A stretch of 64,000 nucleotides of DNA. Source: Paucibacter sediminis (lineage in GTDB: Bacteria > Pseudomonadota > Gammaproteobacteria > Burkholderiales > Burkholderiaceae_C). The position numbers were made by a program, and so were the translations under genes. Every line of letters begins with the position of its first letter. Position 1 is the stretch's first letter. This document shows, in pieces, positions 8,985-19,226 of this stretch. The notes beneath the pieces were generated by a model that saw nothing but the letters and a program-made list of their open reading frames with translations, ran no database searches and was not told the origin of the DNA. Location: assembly GCF_030254645.1 (NCBI RefSeq), contig NZ_CP116346.1, forward strand, positions 5,125,001 through 5,189,000, read 5' to 3'.

Positions 8985-10276
8985 TGGCCGACCGCACGCG
9001 CCTGGCGGTGATAGGCGGAGGCTGGGCCGGTCTGGCGGCGGCCGTCGAGGCCTGCCAGGCCGGCGCCGAAGTCACGCTGTTCGAGATGGCCAGCGCGCCG
9101 GGGGGGCGTGCACGCACGGTCAGCGCCGGCGCGCACGCGCTCGACAACGGCCAGCACATCCTGATCGGCGCCTACAGCGCCAGCCTGTCCCTGCTGCGGA
9201 CCCTGGGCGTGGACCCCGCCATGGCGCTGCTGCGCCTGCCGCTGCAACTGCGCTACCCCGAGCAGGCCGGGCTGCAGCTGCGCGCCGGCCATCCGGTGCC
9301 GAGCTTCGCCCTCGCGGTGCTGCGCCATGCAGGCTGGCCGTGGCGGGCGCGGCTCTCGCTGCTGAGGCATTGCACGGCCTGGGCGCTGCGGCGCTTCGAG
9401 TGCCCGGAGGCGCTCAGCGTGGCCGAACTCTGCATGGGCCTGGCCGACGAAGTCCGCGCGGATCTGGTCTGGCCGCTGTGCGTGGCGGCATTGAATACGC
9501 CGGCGGAGCGCGCCAGCGCGCGCGTGTTCCTGCGTGTGCTGCGCGACGCCTTGTTCAGCGGCCCCGGCTCAGCCGATCTGCTGCTGCCGCGCCTGGGCCT
9601 GAGCGATCTGTTGGCACACCCGGCCGCGGCCTGGCTGAGCGGCCATGGCGCACGGCTGCGCATGTCGCAGCGCGTCGAGGCCCTGCACGCCAGTGATGCG
9701 GGCGCTTGGCTGGTCGATGGCGAGCGCTTCGACGCCGTGGTGCTGGCCTGCAGCAGCGTGGAGGCGGCACGCCTGACGCAAGACCTGGCCCCAGGCTGGA
9801 GCGGGCTCGCCCGGGCACTGCGCTTTGAGCCCATCGTCACCGTTTACCTGGAAAGCCCGGGCTCGGCCCTGCCCTCGCCCATGCTGGCGCTGCGCGAGGG
9901 CCCGGCCGACCCGGCGCAGTTCGCGTTCGACCTGGGCCAACTGGACCCGCGGCGCAGCGGGCAGTTCAGTCTGGTCGTCAGCGGCGCGGCGGCATGGACC
10001 GCACGCGGCCTGGATGCCTGCGCGGCCGCGTGCCTTCAACAGGCGCAACGTCAACTCCGCTGGGCCAGCACGCCGCGCCTGCTGCGCGTCTTGGCCGAGA
10101 AACGCGCCACCTTTGCCTGCAGCCCCGGCCTGGCGCGCCCCGGCAGCGCGATTGCGCCCGGCCTCTATGCGGCGGGCGACTATGTCGACGGCCCCTACCC
10201 CGCCACCCTGGAGGGCGCGGTGCGCGCGGGCATGGCCGCAGCGCGTCAAGCGTTGCCACGCAGCGCCAGCCGCTAA
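8984..10276 (+). CDS. hpnE: Hydroxysqualene dehydroxylase HpnE
   Basis: FAD-dependent amine-oxidase-fold enzyme that reduces hydroxysqualene to squalene, the last step of the HpnCDE pathway. 430 residues. The N-terminal dinucleotide-binding motif is VIGGGWAGLAAAVEA, followed by an FAD-contact GGRARTV. The C-terminal FAD signature is LYAAGDYVDGPYPATLEGAVRAG. The ATG at 8984 shares its A with the hpnD TGA stop. No squalene-hopene cyclase (shc) or other hpn genes follow, so the use of the squalene is not evident from this window. Confidence 0.94.
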   Translation: MADRTRLAVIGGGWAGLAAAVEACQAGAEVTLFEMASAPGGRARTVSAGAHALDNGQHILIGAYSASLSLLRTLGVDPAMALLRLPLQLRYPEQAGLQLRAGHPVPSFALAVLRHAGWPWRARLSLLRHCTAWALRRFECPEALSVAELCMGLADEVRADLVWPLCVAALNTPAERASARVFLRVLRDALFSGPGSADLLLPRLGLSDLLAHPAAAWLSGHGARLRMSQRVEALHASDAGAWLVDGERFDAVVLACSSVEAARLTQDLAPGWSGLARALRFEPIVTVYLESPGSALPSPMLALREGPADPAQFAFDLGQLDPRRSGQFSLVVSGAAAWTARGLDACAAACLQQAQRQLRWASTPRLLRVLAEKRATFACSPGLARPGSAIAPGLYAAGDYVDGPYPATLEGAVRAGMAAARQALPRSASR

Positions 10277-10318
10277 TTTCGCGATGTAAAAACGGGGCAA
10301 TTCCCGCACAATGAAGCC

Positions 10319-11089
10319 ATGAAGCAAAAAGAGGCTCAGACACCCGCGATTCAAGTCCTGGAACGAACGTTTGCACTGCTGGATGTCCTGGCCAGCCAGC
10401 AGGATCCGGTCTCGCTCAAGCAGATCAGCGAAACCACCGGACTGCATCCCTCCACCGCCCACCGCATACTGAACGATCTGGCGATTGGCCGCTTCGTCGA
10501 CCGGCCCGAGGCCGGCAGCTATCGACTGGGCATGCGCCTGCTCGAACTGGGCAATCTGGTGAAGGCACGCCTGGATGTGCGCGATGCCGCCATCGGCCCG
10601 ATGCGCGAGCTGCACAAGCTGACCCACCAGCCCGTCAACCTGTCGGTCCGCCAGGGCGATGAGATCGTCTATATCGAGCGCACCTACTCCGAACGCTCGG
10701 GCATGCAGGTGGTGCGCGCCGTGGGCGGCCGCGCGCCCTTGCACCTGACCTCGGTCGGCAAGCTCTTCCTAGCCAGCGATGATCCGCAGCGGGTGCGTGC
10801 CTACGCCACCCGCACCGGGCTGGCCGGCCACACCCGCAACAGCATCACCGACATCCAGGCCCTGGAACGCGAAATGGCGCTGGTGCGCCAGCGCGGCGTG
10901 GCACGCGACGACGAGGAGCTGGAGCTGGGGGTGCGCTGCATGGCCGCCGCCATCTACGACGACCAGGGCAAGCTCATCGCCGGCCTGTCGATCTCGGCGC
11001 CGGCGGACCGGCTCGAAGAGGCCTGGCTGGCGCGCGTCAAGGAAACCGCGGCGCAGATCTCGGCAGCCCTGGGCTACCGCGGCGGCTGA
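10319..11089 (+). CDS. IclR-family transcriptional regulator
   Basis: DNA-binding regulator, 256 residues. The N-terminal winged helix-turn-helix (about residues 10-75, VSLKQISETTGLHPSTAHRILNDL) is followed by the IclR effector-binding domain (HLTSVGKLFLA.., GVARDDEELELGVRCMAAAIYD, AGLSISAPADR). It starts 43 bases after hpnE on the same strand and ends two bases before the convergent peptidase gene. The effector and targets cannot be read; IclR proteins often control adjacent catabolic genes, but the neighbours here are squalene genes. Confidence 0.9.
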   Translation: MKQKEAQTPAIQVLERTFALLDVLASQQDPVSLKQISETTGLHPSTAHRILNDLAIGRFVDRPEAGSYRLGMRLLELGNLVKARLDVRDAAIGPMRELHKLTHQPVNLSVRQGDEIVYIERTYSERSGMQVVRAVGGRAPLHLTSVGKLFLASDDPQRVRAYATRTGLAGHTRNSITDIQALEREMALVRQRGVARDDEELELGVRCMAAAIYDDQGKLIAGLSISAPADRLEEAWLARVKETAAQISAALGYRGG

Positions 11090-11090
11090 A

Positions 11091-12095
11091 TCAACCACCG
11101 ACGCCGCTGTCGGCCACCGTGCTGGGCTGGGTGCTCAGCCATTTGCGTACCCGCTCGGCATCGCCGATCCGCGAGTACTTGCCGGTCGAATCCAGGAACA
11201 CCATGATCAGCTTGCGGCCCGCCAGCTTGGCCTGCATCACCAGACAACGGCCGGCCTCGTTGATGAAACCGGTCTTCTGCAGGCCGATGTCCCAGCTGGA
11301 GCTGCGCACCAGGCCGTTGGTGCTGTGGAAGGCCATCTGGCGCTTGCCCACCATCACCTGATGGTCCTTGGAGGTGGAGAATTCGCGCAGCAGCGGGAAC
11401 TCATGCGCCACCTTGACCAGCGCGGCCAGATCCTTGGCGCTCGACTGGTTGCGGCTCGACAGGCCCGTCGGCTCGACGTAATGCGTGTCCGTCATGCCCA
11501 GGCTCTGGGCCTTCTGGTTCATGGCCGCCACAAAGGCAGTCGGCCCGCCCGGGTAGTTGCGCCCCAGGGCGCTGGCGGCACGGTTCTCCGACGCCATCAG
11601 CGCCAGGTGCAGCAACTCGCCACGGCTCAGGGTAGTACCGATGGCCAGGCGCGAGCCCGTGCCCTTCTCGGTATCCTTGTCCTCATCACTGATGGTCAGC
11701 TGCTCATCCAGCGACAAGCCCGCCTCCACCACCACCAAGGCCGTCATCAGCTTGGTGATCGAAGCAATCGGCAGCACCGCCTGGGAATTCTTCGAGAACA
11801 GGACCTCGTTGGTGTCCTGATCCAGCACCAGGGCGACGCTCGACTTCAGGTCCAGCGGGTCATCCACGGCATGCAGGCCGTAGAGCTGGCCAAAGGTGGG
11901 CTTGGCGGCCGCTTCCACCAGCGCAGCCTTGCGCGGCGAGCGCGGTGCGGGCTTGGCCTTGCGCACGCTCTTCTTGCTGCTGGGCTGCTGCGCGGCCGCC
12001 TCGGCCGACTGCACGGGCGCCAAGGCGCCCGCGCCCAGCAGGAGACCGCTCAAAGCAAAGCCGGACAACAGAGTAGCTAAAGTCTTCAATCGCAT
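11091..12095 (-). CDS. pbpG: D-alanyl-D-alanine endopeptidase/carboxypeptidase, PBP7 type (peptidase S11)
   Basis: Periplasmic peptidoglycan hydrolase that cleaves DD-crosslinks or terminal D-Ala. 334 residues with a signal peptide (MRLKTLATLLSGFALSGLLLGAGALA..). A basic Ala/Lys linker precedes the S11 domain. Active-site motifs are SITK (SxxK), SEN (SxN) and QKTGF (KTG). The length and motif context resemble PBP7/8 more than PBP5. The start at 12095 begins the signal peptide; a TTG 18 codons upstream is possible. It lies downstream of leuA, separated by a terminator, and converges with the IclR gene. Confidence 0.88.
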   Translation of the reverse strand: MRLKTLATLLSGFALSGLLLGAGALAPVQSAEAAAQQPSSKKSVRKAKPAPRSPRKAALVEAAAKPTFGQLYGLHAVDDPLDLKSSVALVLDQDTNEVLFSKNSQAVLPIASITKLMTALVVVEAGLSLDEQLTISDEDKDTEKGTGSRLAIGTTLSRGELLHLALMASENRAASALGRNYPGGPTAFVAAMNQKAQSLGMTDTHYVEPTGLSSRNQSSAKDLAALVKVAHEFPLLREFSTSKDHQVMVGKRQMAFHSTNGLVRSSSWDIGLQKTGFINEAGRCLVMQAKLAGRKLIMVFLDSTGKYSRIGDAERVRKWLSTQPSTVADSGVGG

Positions 12096-12147
12096 CCCCA
12101 ACAAGGTCGACCGCAGTTTAGGCGATAGAAAAAAGCCAGGCAAGATC

Positions 12148-12186
12148 AAAAACTTAAAGCGCGATGCTTAAGTAAAGCATCGCTTT
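12148..12186 (-). terminator. Terminator downstream of leuA
   Basis: Long inverted repeat AAAGC(GC)GATGCTT/AAGCATCGCTTT with a 4-6 base loop, followed on the minus strand by AAGTTTTTG. It starts 12 bases after the leuA stop. Confidence 0.75.
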
Positions 12187-12197
12187 TGACCCTGACC

Positions 12198-13739
12198 TTA
12201 ACCCTGCGCAGCCACCCGCTCCACCTTGCTCTGCAGCTTGTTCAGCGCGCTCAAATATGCCTTGGCCGAGGCCACCACGATATCCGGGTCGGCCCCCACG
12301 CCGTTGACCACGCGCCCCGCGTGCTGCAGACGCACGGTGACCTCGCCCTGTGATTCTGTACTACCGCTGGTGATTGCGTTCACCGAATACAGGATCATTT
12401 CGGCACCACTTTGCACTTTGCTCTCGATTGCACGTAGGCTGGCATCGACCGGGCCGTTGCCATCGCTCTCGGCGCTGAACTCCTGGTCGCCGGCGGCAAA
12501 CACCACCCGCGCATGCGGACGCTCACCGGTTTCCGAATGCTGGGCCAGCGAAACCAGGCGGAAATGCTCGTGGTCCTGGGTCACCGACTCGTCCATCACC
12601 AGGGCGATGATGTCCTCGTCGAAGATCTCGTTCTTGCGGTCGGCCAGGTCCTTGAAGCGCACGAAGGCGGCATTCACCTCGGCCTCGGACTCCAGCGCCA
12701 CGCCCAGCTCCTGCAGGCGCTGTTTGAAGGCGTTGCGGCCGCTGAGCTTGCCCAGCACGATCTTGTTGGCACTCCAGCCCACGTCCTCGGCGCGCATGAT
12801 CTCGTAGGTGTCGCGTGCCTTCAGCACGCCGTCCTGGTGGATGCCCGAGGCATGTGCAAAGGCATTCGCTCCCACCACGGCCTTGTTGGGCTGCACCACG
12901 AAGCCGGTGGTTTGTGACACCAGGCGCGAGGCCGGCACGATCTGCGAGGGGTCGATGCCCAGGTCCAGGCCGAAGTAGTCGCGCCGCGTCTTCAGCGCCA
13001 TCACCACCTCTTCCAGCGAACAGTTGCCGGCGCGCTCACCCAGCCCGTTGATGGTGCATTCGATCTGCCGCGCGCCACCGATCTTCACGCCCGCCAGCGA
13101 GTTGGCGACCGCCATGCCAAGGTCGTTGTGGCAATGCACCGACCAGACCGCCTGATCGGAGTTCGGTACCTTCTCGCGCAAGGTCTTGATGAAATTGCCG
13201 TAGAGCTCGGGAATGGCATAACCCACGGTATCGGGGATGTTGATGGTGCGCGCACCCTCCTTGATGACCGCCTCGACCACGCGGGCCAGGAAGTCCATGT
13301 CGGAGCGATAGCCGTCCTCGGGCGAGAACTCGATGTCGTCGGTCAGGTTGCGGGCAAAGCGCACCGCCAGCGTGGCCTGTTCCAGCACCTGCTCGCGCGT
13401 CATGCGCAGCTTCTTCTCCATGTGGAGCTCGCTGGTGGCGATGAAGGTGTGGATGCGCGAGCGTGCCGCGCCCTTGAGCGCCTCGGCCGCACGCGCGATG
13501 TCGCGATCGTTGGCGCGCGCCAGCGAGCAGATGGTGCTCTCGCGCACCGCATCGGCAATCGCCCTGACGGCCTCGAAATCGCCATTGCTGGAGGCGGCAA
13601 AGCCGGCCTCGATCACATCGACGCGCATGCGCTCCAGCTGGCGCGCGATGCGCAGCTTTTCGTCCTTCGTCATCGAAGCGCCGGGCGATTGCTCGCCGTC
13701 ACGCAAGGTGGTGTCGAAGATGATCAGCTTGTCAGCCAT
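12198..13739 (-). CDS. leuA: 2-isopropylmalate synthase
   Basis: Condenses acetyl-CoA with 2-oxoisovalerate, the first committed step of leucine synthesis. 513 residues. The catalytic TIM barrel begins [22 protein letters not shown] (metal-binding Asp in TTLRDGEQ). It carries the metal-site [13 protein letters not shown] and a C-terminal LeuA allosteric domain (from about residue 390) for leucine feedback. The start has GGAG seven bases upstream. It lies downstream of pssA and ilvBHC. A leucine leader peptide and attenuator (13784-13921) precede it, implying control by leucyl-tRNA supply as well as feedback. Confidence 0.96.
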   Translation of the reverse strand: MADKLIIFDTTLRDGEQSPGASMTKDEKLRIARQLERMRVDVIEAGFAASSNGDFEAVRAIADAVRESTICSLARANDRDIARAAEALKGAARSRIHTFIATSELHMEKKLRMTREQVLEQATLAVRFARNLTDDIEFSPEDGYRSDMDFLARVVEAVIKEGARTINIPDTVGYAIPELYGNFIKTLREKVPNSDQAVWSVHCHNDLGMAVANSLAGVKIGGARQIECTINGLGERAGNCSLEEVVMALKTRRDYFGLDLGIDPSQIVPASRLVSQTTGFVVQPNKAVVGANAFAHASGIHQDGVLKARDTYEIMRAEDVGWSANKIVLGKLSGRNAFKQRLQELGVALESEAEVNAAFVRFKDLADRKNEIFDEDIIALVMDESVTQDHEHFRLVSLAQHSETGERPHARVVFAAGDQEFSAESDGNGPVDASLRAIESKVQSGAEMILYSVNAITSGSTESQGEVTVRLQHAGRVVNGVGADPDIVVASAKAYLSALNKLQSKVERVAAQG

Positions 13740-13783
13740 GAGAATTCTCCGTGTCAGGCAGGTTGGTGATGAAGTAGCAGGCG

Positions 13784-13822
13784 AAAAAACAAAAAGCCCG
13801 CGAAGCAGATGCTCGGCGGGCT
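13784..13822 (-). terminator. Attenuator terminator upstream of leuA
   Basis: On the minus strand AGCCCGC (13822-13816) pairs with GCGGGCT (13801-13795), enclosing an inner AGCA/TGCT pair, and is followed by TTTTTGTTTTTT. It lies between the leucine leader peptide and leuA, 45 bases before the leuA start. An alternative pairing of leader codons 17-20 (GGGCTTGAGG) with CCCCAAGAGCCC just before the stem could act as antiterminator. Confidence 0.8.
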
Positions 13823-13846
13823 CTTGGGGAGAAGAGACGGCTGGTG

Positions 13847-13921
13847 TCAGGCGCGCACCGGCCTCAAGCCCAAGGGCCCGATGGCTAGTAGCAAAGCGGC
13901 GGTGACGGCAACGGTCTTCAT
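13847..13921 (-). CDS. leuL: leuA leader peptide (attenuation)
   Basis: A 24-codon open frame beginning [16 protein letters not shown] and ending in TGA. It contains five leucines, three of them consecutive at codons 10-12 (TTG CTA CTA). CTA is a rare codon in this GC-rich genome, which suits ribosome stalling when leucyl-tRNA is low. The stop lies 25 bases upstream of a rho-independent terminator and 107 bases upstream of leuA. No Shine-Dalgarno is visible; a TACATT box seven bases before the ATG would make the transcript nearly leaderless. The function is inferred from composition and position. Confidence 0.75.
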   Translation of the reverse strand: MKTVAVTAALLLAIGPLGLRPVRA

Positions 13922-13969
13922 GCGTTCGAATGTAGCATGGCCAGGCCGGATTTTCCCGGCCAGCCTACG

Positions 13970-14812
13970 TCAATGGTGAAGTCCCTTTTCATCGGGCTCA
14001 TCGGTCGAGGTGGCGATCACGCTCACGGGCTTGCCCTTCATACGCTTGTAGCCGTACACCACATAGCCCGACAGGCCATAGAAGCAGAACAGGCTGAACA
14101 GCACGATGGGCGGGTGGATGTTGATCACCGCAATCAGCAGGGCGATCGCCACGATGGTGATGAAGGGCACCGAGCGCTTGAAGCTCACGTCCTTGAAGCT
14201 GTAGAAGGGCGCGTTGGTGACCATGGTGAGTCCGGCATACAGCATGAAGCCGAAGGCCAGCCAGCTGAGCTGCGGATCCTGGCTCACGCCCTTGTAGCCG
14301 GCATCATCCAGCACCCAGATCAGCCCCATCACGAGCGCAGCGGCAGCCGGACTGGGCACGCCCTGGAAAAAGCGCTTGTCGACCACCGCCAGATTGGTAT
14401 TGAAGCGCGCCAGGCGCAGCGCCGCGGCGGCGCAGTAGACAAAGGCCGCGAACCAGCCCCATTTGCCCAGGCCCTTCAGGGCCCATTCATACATGATCAG
14501 CGCCGGCGCGGCACCGAAGGACACCATGTCGGAGAGGCTGTCCATCTGCTCGCCGAAGGTGCTTTGCGTGTTGGTCATGCGCGCCACGCGCCCGTCCAGG
14601 CTGTCCAGCACCATGGCGCAGAAGATGCCGTAGACCGATTGCTCGAAGCGCCCGTTCATCGCCATCACGATGGCATAGAAGCCACCGAATAGCGCCGCCA
14701 GCGTGAACAGATTGGGCAGGATGTAGATGCCCTTGCGGCGCGGCCGCACGGGTTCCAACACTTCGCTGTCCTCATCGTCCAGCAAGTGCTCGGTTTTCTT
14801 GGCTTCGGTCAT
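13970..14812 (-). CDS. pssA: CDP-diacylglycerol--serine O-phosphatidyltransferase
   Basis: Inner-membrane enzyme that makes phosphatidylserine, the precursor of phosphatidylethanolamine. 280 residues. The CDP-alcohol phosphotransferase signature is visible as DSLDGRVARMTNTQSTFGEQMDSLSD (about residues 70-95). Several TM segments are present (LPNLFTLAALFGGFYAIVMA and others), with a short polar C-terminal tail. The start at 14812 (MTEAKKTEHLLDDEDSE) is preferred over upstream open frame, which runs into the ilvC terminator. It sits between ilvC and leuA, an arrangement common in betaproteobacteria. Confidence 0.93.
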   Translation of the reverse strand: MTEAKKTEHLLDDEDSEVLEPVRPRRKGIYILPNLFTLAALFGGFYAIVMAMNGRFEQSVYGIFCAMVLDSLDGRVARMTNTQSTFGEQMDSLSDMVSFGAAPALIMYEWALKGLGKWGWFAAFVYCAAAALRLARFNTNLAVVDKRFFQGVPSPAAAALVMGLIWVLDDAGYKGVSQDPQLSWLAFGFMLYAGLTMVTNAPFYSFKDVSFKRSVPFITIVAIALLIAVINIHPPIVLFSLFCFYGLSGYVVYGYKRMKGKPVSVIATSTDEPDEKGLHH

Positions 14813-14842
14813 GGGGCGGGAGGATACAACAGCGGGCCAAGC

Positions 14843-14876
14843 AAAAAAGCCGCGCGGCCTCAAGGCTGCGCGGCTT
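14843..14876 (-). terminator. Terminator between ilvC and pssA
   Basis: Near-perfect hairpin AGCCGCGCGGCCT/AGGCTGCGCGGCT (one G-U pair, 2-base loop) followed on the minus strand by a run of six T. It is 18 bases past the ilvC stop and separates ilvBHC from pssA-leuA. Confidence 0.85.
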
Positions 14877-14893
14877 CAGGGCATGAGCGAGAC

Positions 14894-16451
<1,558 letters not shown>

Positions 16452-16480
16452 GAGTCCTCGTCCTGCGCGCTCTTCAGACC

Positions 16481-16499
16481 GTCGGCGGTAACCGCCGGC
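16481..16499 (-). other. Hairpin in the ilvB-ilvH gap
   Basis: GTCGGCGG-TAA-CCGCCGGC forms an 8-bp stem with a 3-base loop about 30 bases upstream of ilvH. There is no U-run after it, so it is more likely an mRNA processing or stability element than a terminator. Confidence 0.35.
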
Positions 16500-16617
16500 C
16501 CTTGGCCACGCTGTTCGATGTCAGTGGAAGGGAACGCTTGGGGCCGCTCTGCCGTGCATCCGGCGACGCGCTGAGCTTGCTGCGGTAACAACAAGCCTGC
16601 ACATCGCCTTCCGCACC

Positions 16618-18408
16618 TCAGAGGTCCTCGGACCCCAGCAGCATTTCCGAGATGCCCTTGCCGGCTTGCACCATGGGCCAGACGTTTTCGGTCGGGTCGG
16701 TGCGCACGTCCAGGAACACGGTGCGGTCCTTCAGCCGGATCGCCTCGCGCAGGGCGGGCTCCACGTCCTCGGGGCGCTCGACCAGCAGACCGACGTGGCC
16801 ATAGGCCTCGGCCAGCTTGACGAAGTCGGGCAGCGCATCCATATAGCTGTGCGAGTAGCGCTTGCCGTAGTCCAGCTCCTGCCACTGCCGCACCATGCCC
16901 AGGTAGCGGTTGTTCAGCGAGACGATCTTCACAGGCGTCTTGTACTGCTGGCAGGTCGACAGTTCCTGGATGCACATCTGGATCGAGCCTTCGCCGGTGA
17001 TGCAGAACACATCCGACTCGGGCTTGGCCAGCTTGATGCCCATGGCATAGGGCAGGCCCACGCCCATGGTGCCCAGGCCGCCGGAATTGATCCAGCGGCG
17101 CGGCTCATCGAAGCGGTAGAACTGCGCGGCCCACATCTGGTGCTGGCCCACATCGGAGGTGATGTAGGTGTCGCGGTCGCGGGTCAGATTCCACAGCGTT
17201 TCCACCACGGCCTGCGGCTTGATGACGCCGCTGTCCTTCTTGTAGGCCAGGCAGTCGCGGCGGCGCCATTCGTTCACCTGGCTCCACCAGGCGTTGATGG
17301 CGGCCGCATCGGGCTTGGCCTGGGCCTCGCGGATCTGGTGGATCAACTCCTGCAGCACATCCTTGACGTCGCCGACGATGGGGATGTCCACGCGCACCCG
17401 CTTGGAAATCGACGAGGGGTCGATGTCCACATGGATGATCTTGCGCTCCACCTGGGCGAAATGCTTGGGATTGCCGATCACGCGGTCATCGAAGCGCGCG
17501 CCCACGGCCAGCAGCACATCGCAATGCTGCATGGTCATATTGGCCTCGTAGGTGCCGTGCATGCCCAGCATGCCGAGGAAGCGCGGGTCGCTGGACGGGA
17601 AGGCGCCCAGGCCCATCAAGGTATTGGTGACCGGATAACCCAGCAGGTCCACCAGCTCGCGCAGCTCCTTCGAGGCCTCGCCCAGGATCACACCGCCACC
17701 GGTGTAGATATAGGGGCGCTTGGCCTGCAGCAGCAGCTGCACCGCCTTGCGGATCTGGCCGCTATGGCCCTTGCGCACCGGGTTGTAGGAGCGCATCTCC
17801 ACATGGGTGGGGTAGCTGAAGTGTGCCTTGCTCAGCGAGACGTCCTTGGGGATGTCCACCACCACCGGGCCGGGGCGACCGGTGCGGGCAATATGGAAGG
17901 CCTTCTTCATCGTCATCGCCAGATCGCGCACATCCTTCACCAGGAAGTTGTGCTTGACGATGGGGCGGGTGATGCCGACGGTGTCGCATTCCTGGAAGGC
18001 ATCCAGGCCGATCGCCGGCGTGGGCACCTGGCCGGTGATGATCACCATCGGGATCGAGTCCATGTAGGCGGTGGCAATGCCGGTCACGGCATTGGTCACA
18101 CCCGGACCTGAGGTCACGAGGGCAACACCCACTTCGCCAGTGGCGCGGGCATAGCCGTCAGCGGCGTGCACGGCGGCCTGTTCATGGCGCACCAGCACAT
18201 GCTGGATATGGTCTTGTTTGTACAGTGCGTCGTAGATGTACAGCACCGAGCCGCCCGGGTAGCCCCAAAGGTACTTGACACCTTCGGCCTGCAGGCTGCG
18301 AACAAGGATTTCAGAGCCGTTCGGCTCCGACGAGGGGGGGGTATTGTGCGGTTGTGCACGACCATCGGGGGTCGCAGCACGCTTGGCGTCCGCGGCAGAC
18401 ATGTCCAT
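16618..18408 (-). CDS. ilvB: Acetolactate synthase large (catalytic) subunit, biosynthetic
   Basis: TPP- and FAD-dependent enzyme forming acetolactate/acetohydroxybutyrate. 596 residues. An N-terminal extension of about 30 residues is followed by the TPP domain with the catalytic Glu (VRHEQAAVHAADGYAR). A central FAD/acetolactate domain and a C-terminal TPP/Mg-binding segment (GEGSIQMCIQELSTCQQYKTP..NNRYLGMVRQWQ) follow. The start at 18408 has GAGG six bases upstream. It is first gene of ilvBHC and divergent from the sigma-factor gene, with a candidate promoter at 18557-18584. Confidence 0.96.
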   Translation of the reverse strand: MDMSAADAKRAATPDGRAQPHNTPPSSEPNGSEILVRSLQAEGVKYLWGYPGGSVLYIYDALYKQDHIQHVLVRHEQAAVHAADGYARATGEVGVALVTSGPGVTNAVTGIATAYMDSIPMVIITGQVPTPAIGLDAFQECDTVGITRPIVKHNFLVKDVRDLAMTMKKAFHIARTGRPGPVVVDIPKDVSLSKAHFSYPTHVEMRSYNPVRKGHSGQIRKAVQLLLQAKRPYIYTGGGVILGEASKELRELVDLLGYPVTNTLMGLGAFPSSDPRFLGMLGMHGTYEANMTMQHCDVLLAVGARFDDRVIGNPKHFAQVERKIIHVDIDPSSISKRVRVDIPIVGDVKDVLQELIHQIREAQAKPDAAAINAWWSQVNEWRRRDCLAYKKDSGVIKPQAVVETLWNLTRDRDTYITSDVGQHQMWAAQFYRFDEPRRWINSGGLGTMGVGLPYAMGIKLAKPESDVFCITGEGSIQMCIQELSTCQQYKTPVKIVSLNNRYLGMVRQWQELDYGKRYSHSYMDALPDFVKLAEAYGHVGLLVERPEDVEPALREAIRLKDRTVFLDVRTDPTENVWPMVQAGKGISEMLLGSEDL

Positions 18409-18556
18409 ATAGAACCTCTGTGAATTTCTCTAACGAAAAACCATCGGTGCCCCTTCTCGCACCCTCGTGAGGTGGATTCGGAGCCTGTGCGGTCAAAAAC
18501 GAGGCGCCCCGGTTGGGCAGCCAGCTTGAGACTAAGAACTCTTTGTGCGAAGCAGC

Positions 18557-18584
18557 ATTATGCACGCAAACCCGCGGTCACCAA
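18557..18584 (-). promoter_or_regulatory. Candidate promoter of ilvBHC
   Basis: On the minus strand TTGGTG and CATAAT are 16 bases apart, about 150 bases upstream of ilvB. The -10 box is good and the -35 weak. The resulting ~140-base leader ends in a weak GGTGC/GCACC hairpin but shows no convincing amino-acid-rich leader peptide. Confidence 0.4.
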
Positions 18585-18659
18585 TGATTTCCCTAGGGTC
18601 CGCTCTCGCAATGCAATAATTCGCGTCGTTTTGCCAGCTCAGGGCTTGCCCTTTCCACA

Positions 18660-19226
18660 TTGGCTTCCGATAAAGAACTCAACGACTTTCTGCGCAGCGC
18701 CGAACGCCGGGCCTTCAAACGAACGGCCTACTTGGTCCGTGACGACGATGCCGCGCTGGACATCGTGCAGGACGCCATGATCCGCCTGGCCGAGAAGTAC
18801 TTCGACCGCCCGGCGGCCGAGTTGCCGCTGGTGTTCCCGCGCATCCTGTCGAACGCGACGATGGACTGGTTCCGGCGCCAGAAGGTCAGAAACGCCGTCA
18901 TGCACAACATGTCGGACTTCGAGTCATCAGACCCCGACGGCGATTTCGACCTGCTGGAAACCCTCGAATCGCAGGACGGCGCGATGGGCGCGCTGAGCGC
19001 GGCCGACGAGGTTTCCAAGGGCCAGATCCTGCAGGCCATCGATCAGGAAGTATCTATGTTGCCGGCGCGTCAACGGGAAGCCTTCCTGCTGCGTTACTGG
19101 GAAGAGTTGGATGTCGCCGAGACCGCGGCCGTGATGGGTTGCTCCGAGGGAAGTGTTAAGACACACTGCTCGCGAGCGGTTCATTCATTGGCCAAGTCAC
19201 TCAAAGCCAAGGGAATCACATTATGA
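18660..19226 (+). CDS. RNA polymerase sigma factor, sigma-70 family (ECF-like)
   Basis: Alternative sigma factor of 188 residues. Region 2 is visible near residues 15-85 (ERRAFKRTAYLVRDDDAALDIVQDAMIRLAEKY, then MDWFRRQKVR). Region 4 lies near residues 130-185 (LPARQREAFLLRYWEELDVAETAAVMGCSEGSVKTHCSRAVHSLAKSL). Between them is an acidic linker (DFESSDPDGDFDLLETLES). The only supported start is TTG at 18660 (ASDKELNDF follows). The ATG of the next gene overlaps its stop (ATGA), so the two are coupled. It is divergent from ilvB. Targets are unknown. Confidence 0.88.
   Translation: MASDKELNDFLRSAERRAFKRTAYLVRDDDAALDIVQDAMIRLAEKYFDRPAAELPLVFPRILSNATMDWFRRQKVRNAVMHNMSDFESSDPDGDFDLLETLESQDGAMGALSAADEVSKGQILQAIDQEVSMLPARQREAFLLRYWEELDVAETAAVMGCSEGSVKTHCSRAVHSLAKSLKAKGITL

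Noticed and set aside
13944-13961. GGCCGG/CCGGCC hairpin after pssA as a terminator
   Set aside because: No U-run follows on the minus strand; too weak a case beside the strong terminators nearby.
18532-18558. Short frame MLLRTKSS upstream of ilvB as an ilv leader peptide
   Set aside because: Its ATG overlaps the predicted -10 box, so it is probably not transcribed, and it has no run of Ile/Val codons.
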